Assembly (NCBI GenBank): GCA_910592005.1
Contig: CAJVPP010000953.1
Location: 1-24,214, forward strand
Direction: 5' to 3'
From: Funneliformis mosseae
Lineage: Eukaryota > Glomeromycota > Glomeromycetes > Glomerales > Glomeraceae
Length of the DNA: 24,214 nt
This document shows, one piece after another, positions 18,856-24,214 of the stretch (the first letter of the stretch is position 1; each line of letters opens with the position of its first letter). A program made the translations under genes and the position numbers. Below the pieces are notes generated by a model. The model ran no database searches, was not told the origin of the DNA, and saw nothing but the letters and a program-made list of their open reading frames with translations.

Positions 18856-21800
18856 ATGTTTTACGATACCAGTGACACGGATGAAAAAAGAGGTTTCGTC
18901 AGTGAAACCGATAAGAAGGAATGTCCACATGACGGTAAACCAATTACTATGATCGAAATGTCGCCAAACGGCAAATATATTGTTACATATAGTGAAATAG
19001 ACGATACTGTTGTCGGGTGGAATGTTGACGATAAAGAAGGCAGTCTTGAGCCAATCAAAGCCGATGAAAACGATTCACACATTATACACATTGAACACAA
19101 AGAGAGTAAGATCGTTCACATGTGTGTTTCCGATAAAAAGATACTAGCGTATAGTAATGTCGAATATGGATCACGTGTTTCGACTTCTGATCTGAAATCA
19201 AATGGTATACATGATCATTTGAGTAAGTACAAATTTGATATCTATAAGTTTTATTATTGTGATTAATTGATTAATTAATGTATTTTGTTTATTAGAAATC
19301 ATTGATATGAATCATCAGGACCGAAAAATAGAGCTATATTTTAAATATTTTTTGGATAAATTTTATTGCAGCTTTAACGCTAGAGAACAATTTATTTTGT
19401 TTGGCGTTGACGGTGATATACAAGAACATAATATTGTCTGGGTCTATTTAACGCGAGGAAACAGATGGATGTGTCAAAAGATTTATACAGTACCTGCAAT
19501 AACAGAGATAATAAGCATATCAAAATTTGATAAAATTTGGCTACGCTCAGATGATCATATCCATGAATGGAATATTATGAATAAGGAAACGATGGTCATC
19601 TCAAGAATCTCACGCGGGGTAATTGGTAATTTTTTTTAGAGAAAAAAAAGAAAAAATATTAGGAACTAATTCTTATTTCTTCAATTAAATAATAATAGAT
19701 TAAAACGAAAGATATTAGAATTTCTGATTATAAAAAATATACCTGTCTAAAAATAAAGAACAATATCATTGTTTATTCAAGTTTGATGGGGATTCCTATT
19801 CCTATCGCTTCGGTGGACTTAAATGATGGTGCGAGTATATTTTATTACACGTGTGCTATAATTATAATTATATTGACGTTTCTGGTAATATTTTTTTTCA
19901 GAATTACGACTGTTCAAGTTTATGAAAAATACTCCTGAATTACATTGTTTGCTGCTGACTTTAATAGATCAAAATTCAAACAATAAAATTTTGGATTATA
20001 TCACAAAGTACTGTCGGAATATTTGCTTAGATCAATTTAAGAAGCATAATCGACCATCCACAGAATACGAGGCTGAAGATTTACCAAACCTTCCTTGCTT
20101 ATTTTACAATTGCCAATCAAACAACTATATGATTTTAGTTGTAGGAGGATATGTTTGGAAGATTCAAATTGACAAGATTGATTTCGATCTTTCGTTGGAG
20201 ATAAAGGCTGATTATGATGATCAATTCACGGAAAGTTGGATGACATATTTTGATCGTGATGATAGTGAAAATTATGAAAATCCATTTATTCTAGATATGA
20301 ACATTGACAAAGATATACTGTTTCTACAAATACCTAAAAGTTATAAAGATGAAGATATTAGATTGGATATTTTCATTCTTAATGAAATTATTGGATTGCG
20401 CGTTTTTAATGTTAAAAATGAGCAAATTTGCGAGTTATTCAAAAAAACTAAATATGAAATAAAAGTAGAGATAGAAGAAGTCAAGATATTTAAGACCAAA
20501 GAAATTGTCATATCAACAAACTTTGGCGTTTTTATTTTCCATCTAAATGAAAAGAACGAATTAATTTTGGATTATTTTCAATACATACACCATCAACTGA
20601 GGCAACAAGTTAACCTTAATTGGTTGAGTAAATTTATGTTCATCTCCAATAAATATCTTGAAGATGATAGAAAACTTCCTATTGATGGATGGGTTGCATA
20701 CGTAAAGAATGATCGAGAAAATTTTTTAAAACATGGGACGGCATTATTGATGTTTGCTATTGAAGTTCATGATTTAAAATTAATTAATGATATCTATAAG
20801 AAATGTTTAAATTATTTTAAACAAGACTTAGAAAGGAATAAGGCGTTTTTAACCATCATTAATTCTTCGATGCCATTTCTGAAGATGTGTTATCCTGAAT
20901 ATCTTTCAAGGTATTCATTAGATACAGCCATGATAATAGATTCTACGGATTATAAGAAAGAACATCTAAATATTTTACATCTTTACCCCTATTCAAAAAA
21001 TATTAAAACGATTAATTTGACTCGATCGATTTTTATGTCTAAATATAATTTTCAATTGGGAACAATAGATAATGACTCATTTGCATTTCTATTATATCTG
21101 TTTTATGTTATCATAGAATGTTTCGCGTTTTTTTTAACATTACCTATTTCCTTTTCGATATATTCCCTTTTAGATGGGTTTCACTTTATTAATAATATTT
21201 ATTTACATGACGGGTTCCTTTCTTGTTATTATATTATAGTCTATTCGTTCAAAAAAATCTATTCAAAGTTATTTAACCAAGACTTAAGCCCCATGATTAC
21301 TTTTATGGTACCTTACATCAAATTTGTTAGCTATCCTGAAGAATACACTTGGTGGGAATTAATTCGACCTCAAACTAGTCCATTTGGAGATACGATAACC
21401 GAAGAGATTTATAAAACTTGGGATGGTGAAGCATTAATTAATTTCAAGTGGAATGCATACGGAAAATATTATTATGCGATAATTTGGTTCACGTTTAATG
21501 CATTTCTCATTTGCTTCGTCATTGCTACAACAATATCCGAAATATCTGATGAAATCAGAACTCAACTTTTAATTGCTTCAACATTTCTTGGATTTATTCA
21601 CTTGACCGTTGAAATTCGTCAATTTATTTATAGTCCCATTAAATGGTTTCAGGATTATCGAAATTTACTTGGTATTTTGAAAGTATTTTATCATTTATTT
21701 TTTGTATTGTTTCTGTGATTGAAAAAAAGAAGTGATTAACCTTTTTGCTCCATTATAGATACGACAGCTTACGTTTTGCCACTAAGTGCCTCCTTTCTTT

Positions 21801-22871
21801 TGTTTCAGATAGATTACCATAAATATAATGATTACCTTAGTTATTCCACTTTATTTGGATTTGCATGTCTATTTTTGGATTTAAAATTCATATTCTTTTT
21901 CAGAGTGTTTGAGCAATTTGGTGTTTACTTTACGATCGTTATAAATGTCGCGAAAAAAATCTTTTATTTCATTTTTCTTTTATTTCTCATACTTATTGGA
22001 TTTGCTCATGCTTTTTATATTCTTTTAAAGCCAAGAGAACGAGAACGCGTTAATTTAGATGAACGTGTAGAAAGTAACGACACCAATAATCCCTGGAATA
22101 TGGTTGATGCTTATTACCAAGTACTACCGAATGGATCGATTAGTAAAGAGCCATTCATAGTTCAAAAGCCTGATGAAAATACAAACATGTTTTCCCATTT
22201 TAAAACCGCGCTACTTGCAATGTACTTTTCTCTAACGGGTACATACATAAGTATTTTTAAACGTATCATTTATTAATCATTCGAATGTTTAATACATTAT
22301 TTTACTCGAAAATCTATTATAGGTGATGCAAGTGCCATGAGCAAATGGATATACGTAGAAAATCCATTCTTTGTCGCGATAATGAGTGGGTTCTCATTCT
22401 TGGTCGTTGTATATCTCATGAATTTGCTCATCGGTTTGTTAAATATAGAGATTGGGAAAGATGACAATCGAGTTTCGTATTTGTTGCAAAAAGCAGAGGT
22501 TATTTTTATTTTTATTTGAATCCATATAAATATATTGTTTTGTTTTAAAAAAAATTTTATTTTATCTATTCCTCTTTTAATAGATTTTGAAAGAAATTGA
22601 AATGTTTTACATGTTACCACATCAAAGGCGTTGGAAATCTTGGTTCCCGGACACCATGTAAGTGATCGTCGTCAACTCTCTTTTCATTCTTTATATTCTT
22701 TGTTTAATGCATTAATTAATATCGTTTACCTTACTTAGTTATTATTACGCTAATGTTGATACATCGCGTAGAAAGGTTAATGAGTTAATTAAGAATGATG
22801 AATGGAGACCCGAAGAATTTCCAGAGATGAAGAGAAACTTGTTAAAAATCCTAGATGTTCAAGATAATTAG
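18856..22871 (+). CDS. Gene C: WD40-like/TRP-like ion-transport membrane protein, 8 exons
   Basis: Exons 18856-19222, 19296-19618, 19699-19834, 19902-21671, 21759-22238, 22323-22498, 22584-22657 and 22739-22871 join in phase to 1152 residues. The first ~600 residues are soluble and propeller-like (MSPNGKYIVTYSE then VVGWNV). Six or more hydrophobic segments follow: FAFLLYLFYVIIECFAFFLT (about 668), AIIWFTFNAFLICFVI (about 800), LLIASTFLGFIHL (about 832), YVLPLSASFLLF (about 870), and a long one with IFYFIFLLFLILIGFAHAF. Next come the pore-like FKTALLAMYFSLTGD (about 1013-1028) and FLVVVYLMNLLIGLLNIEI, a typical last helix of ion_trans/TRP-family channels. The tail is charged (KEIEMFYMLPHQRRW). 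A cation-channel role is inferred from topology, and selectivity cannot be read. The donor of exon 3 is ambiguous: GTGCGA at 19829 and GTATAT at 19835 both keep the frame. AATAAA at about 23071 could serve for polyadenylation. Confidence 0.85.
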
Positions 22872-24004
22872 ATTTTTTTTTTTTTTTGTCCAAGATAAAA
22901 CCGGGTGCATTTGTTATAAGCACGTTTTCTATGTTTTTAGACTATATAGATATACAGTAAATAAGTATATAGATAAAGAACCTTTAGTTCCAATGTATCA
23001 CAAGAATTGATATTAAAAGATGTCGGTCTTTTTTATACACTGTGTATATAGTTATAAAGCAACGGGGTTAAATAAAAATGAAGTTGAAAGGATATTTTAT
23101 ATTTTGGAGAGGTTATAAATAAATTATAATATAATTTCAATATAATTTATATATTTTAAAAAGGTCTGCTGCGACAAAGTATTTATTATAACATTACAAG
23201 TAAATAAATATGTGTCAAGTCATGTGTTAGCAAGATGGCAATCATTTAATTTATTTATATAACTATATATGTGAACAATTTGTTGATTGTAAATTTGACG
23301 CAGTAAAATGTGCGACAAATAAATCGGACTGATTACAAATTGATATTCTAGTTGTTTATGTTATAAAGTTGTTAACATTACTTGTCATTTTATATTTATA
23401 GTTCAAAACGCGGAATTTTTGCGAAAAAATTTACCACGCGCATTTATTTTGTTAATCATAAAACACATGAAATCATCACACAGAGGGATTTTATTTTTGA
23501 TTGAGTTGTTCATGTATTAAAAGTTTAATATTCATAAAATGCTGTTTCCTTGTATTTGATTGATAGGAATAAAAGGATTAAGGTTTTTCCGAGTATGCTA
23601 AATCCGAAAATATCCTTGTAATTGGGCGGGCAGGTACTCGTTAACAAAAAAGGATTCTATAATTAAATATGCTTAGATCAAAAAAAAAAAAAAATAAATA
23701 AAAAAAGGAGAATAATGATTTTGCGCTCACATTGTATATTGGAGTAATAGTCATCATGATAGGTTCAGTTTTTTTTTTATTTTTTTTTTTTTTTTTGAGG
23801 AATCGACGTTGCGGGAACAATCAAAAACAATAATAAATTATACGGAATTTTTTTTTTAAACAAAAATTCGTCAAATTTCAGCATAAATATAATATGAAGT
23901 TTATCTACCGCCCTGCCATTCATCAATTTTTTTTTTTATTACTCGTGTACAAGTCTTATTATTCCATTACATCTTTCGAACATTTCTAAAACATTTCTCA
24001 AAGG
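22872..24004. other. Intergenic DNA between gene C and the HMG-box start
   Basis: A/T-rich with several A and T homopolymers (about 23680-23697 and 23769-23796). AATAAA occurs at about 23071, 200 bp after the gene C stop. The 60 bp before 24005 are pyrimidine-rich (ATTCCATTACATCTTTCG), as is common before fungal start codons. No other gene is supported. Confidence 0.45.
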
Positions 24005-24184
24005 ATGAGCGATGAACTACAAATATTCCAATATACTTTTAATGAAGATAATGAGACAAGACAACCAAAAAGGAGGTTGCCAAACATGTTCATTTCCTAT
24101 CGCAAAGAAATGATGAAGCATAAGCCTCCTAAGATGCTGTTAACCCTACGCTCAACCGTCGAACTTAGGGCAACTATGACTTAA
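24005..24184 (+). pseudogene. HMG-box (MATA-like) protein start, cut by a stop within the box
   Basis: The ATG at 24005 opens a 59-codon frame. After an acidic lead (MSDELQIFQYTFNEDNE) it reads RRLPNMFISYRKEMMKHKPP. This is the first helix of a fungal HMG box (R-x-P-N-x-F-x-x-Y-R-K, then H-K-P). The normal continuation (helices 2 and 3 with the conserved Trp) is missing. The frame instead runs KMLLTLRSTVELRATMT and stops at 24182, and neither other frame resumes the box. Only 30 bp remain in the window, so an unseen intron cannot be formally excluded. A truncated or insertion-broken copy of the large glomeromycotan HMG family is more likely. HMG proteins of this class bind DNA in the nucleus. 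Confidence 0.6.
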
Positions 24185-24214
24185 TAACAGGGAGTAACGT
24201 GCGAGAAACTACTA

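Noticed and set aside
18861..19100. 79-codon minus-strand frame opposite the start of gene C
   Set aside because: It is the shadow of exon 1 of gene C. The plus strand joins in phase to seven further exons with channel features.
22297..22620. 107-codon minus-strand frame
   Set aside because: It is antisense to exons 6 and 7 of gene C, including the last channel helix.

Overview
The window looks like nuclear DNA of an arbuscular mycorrhizal fungus, most likely Rhizophagus or a close Glomeromycotina relative. This is an inference, from four signs: very high A+T; genes cut into exons by short introns (about 60-110 nt, GTAAGT-like donors, YAG acceptors); the mix of families (AIG1/GIMAP-like GTPase, propeller plus ion-transport protein, HMG-box start, glycosylated surface protein); and much decayed DNA-transposon sequence. 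I see no prokaryotic gene organisation, rRNA, tRNA or CRISPR array.

Left third (1-9000). This part is almost gene-free and repeat-rich. It holds a decayed hAT transposase (about 540-1775), a GC-rich palindromic scrap (about 2005-2105), a minus-strand orphan open frame (2917-3177) and a degenerate series of repeated exon-like units (3388-5340). In that series, acceptor-like and donor-like splice signals sit almost back to back about every 75-110 bp. An Asn-rich coding relic and a small spliced minus-strand candidate follow (5571-6283). Then comes a cluster of non-autonomous elements (6830-8304): a TA-flanked Tc1/mariner-like MITE, a near-perfect palindrome and several hAT-like MITEs, one with an exact 8-bp target duplication.

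Gene block (9089-22871). Three multi-exon genes could be rebuilt by splicing in consistent phase. Gene A (+, 9089-12446, 10 exons, 889 aa) is a secreted/membrane glycoprotein with a large ectodomain and four C-terminal membrane segments carrying an XK-like EIPQFIIQ motif. Gene B (-, 14062-about 16038) joins an AIG1/GIMAP-type GTPase domain and a long coiled coil to a hedgehog-type Hint (autoprocessing) domain. It carries one apparent -1 frameshift and a short switch I region. Gene C (+, 18856-22871, 8 exons, 1152 aa) is a WD40-like/TRP-like ion-transport protein. A and B converge, B and C diverge. A 1.1-kb fold-back element lies between B and C, and a single-arm relative lies at about 12930-13375 between A and B.

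Right end. After about 1.1 kb of AT-rich DNA, a short HMG-box start (24005-24184) reads into a stop in the middle of the box, near the window edge.

The most interesting object is gene B. By analogy with hedgehog, its Hint domain could cut at Gly-Cys and leave a lipid on the C-terminus of the GTPase/coiled-coil part. That would be an unusual way to attach a GIMAP-like GTPase to a membrane.
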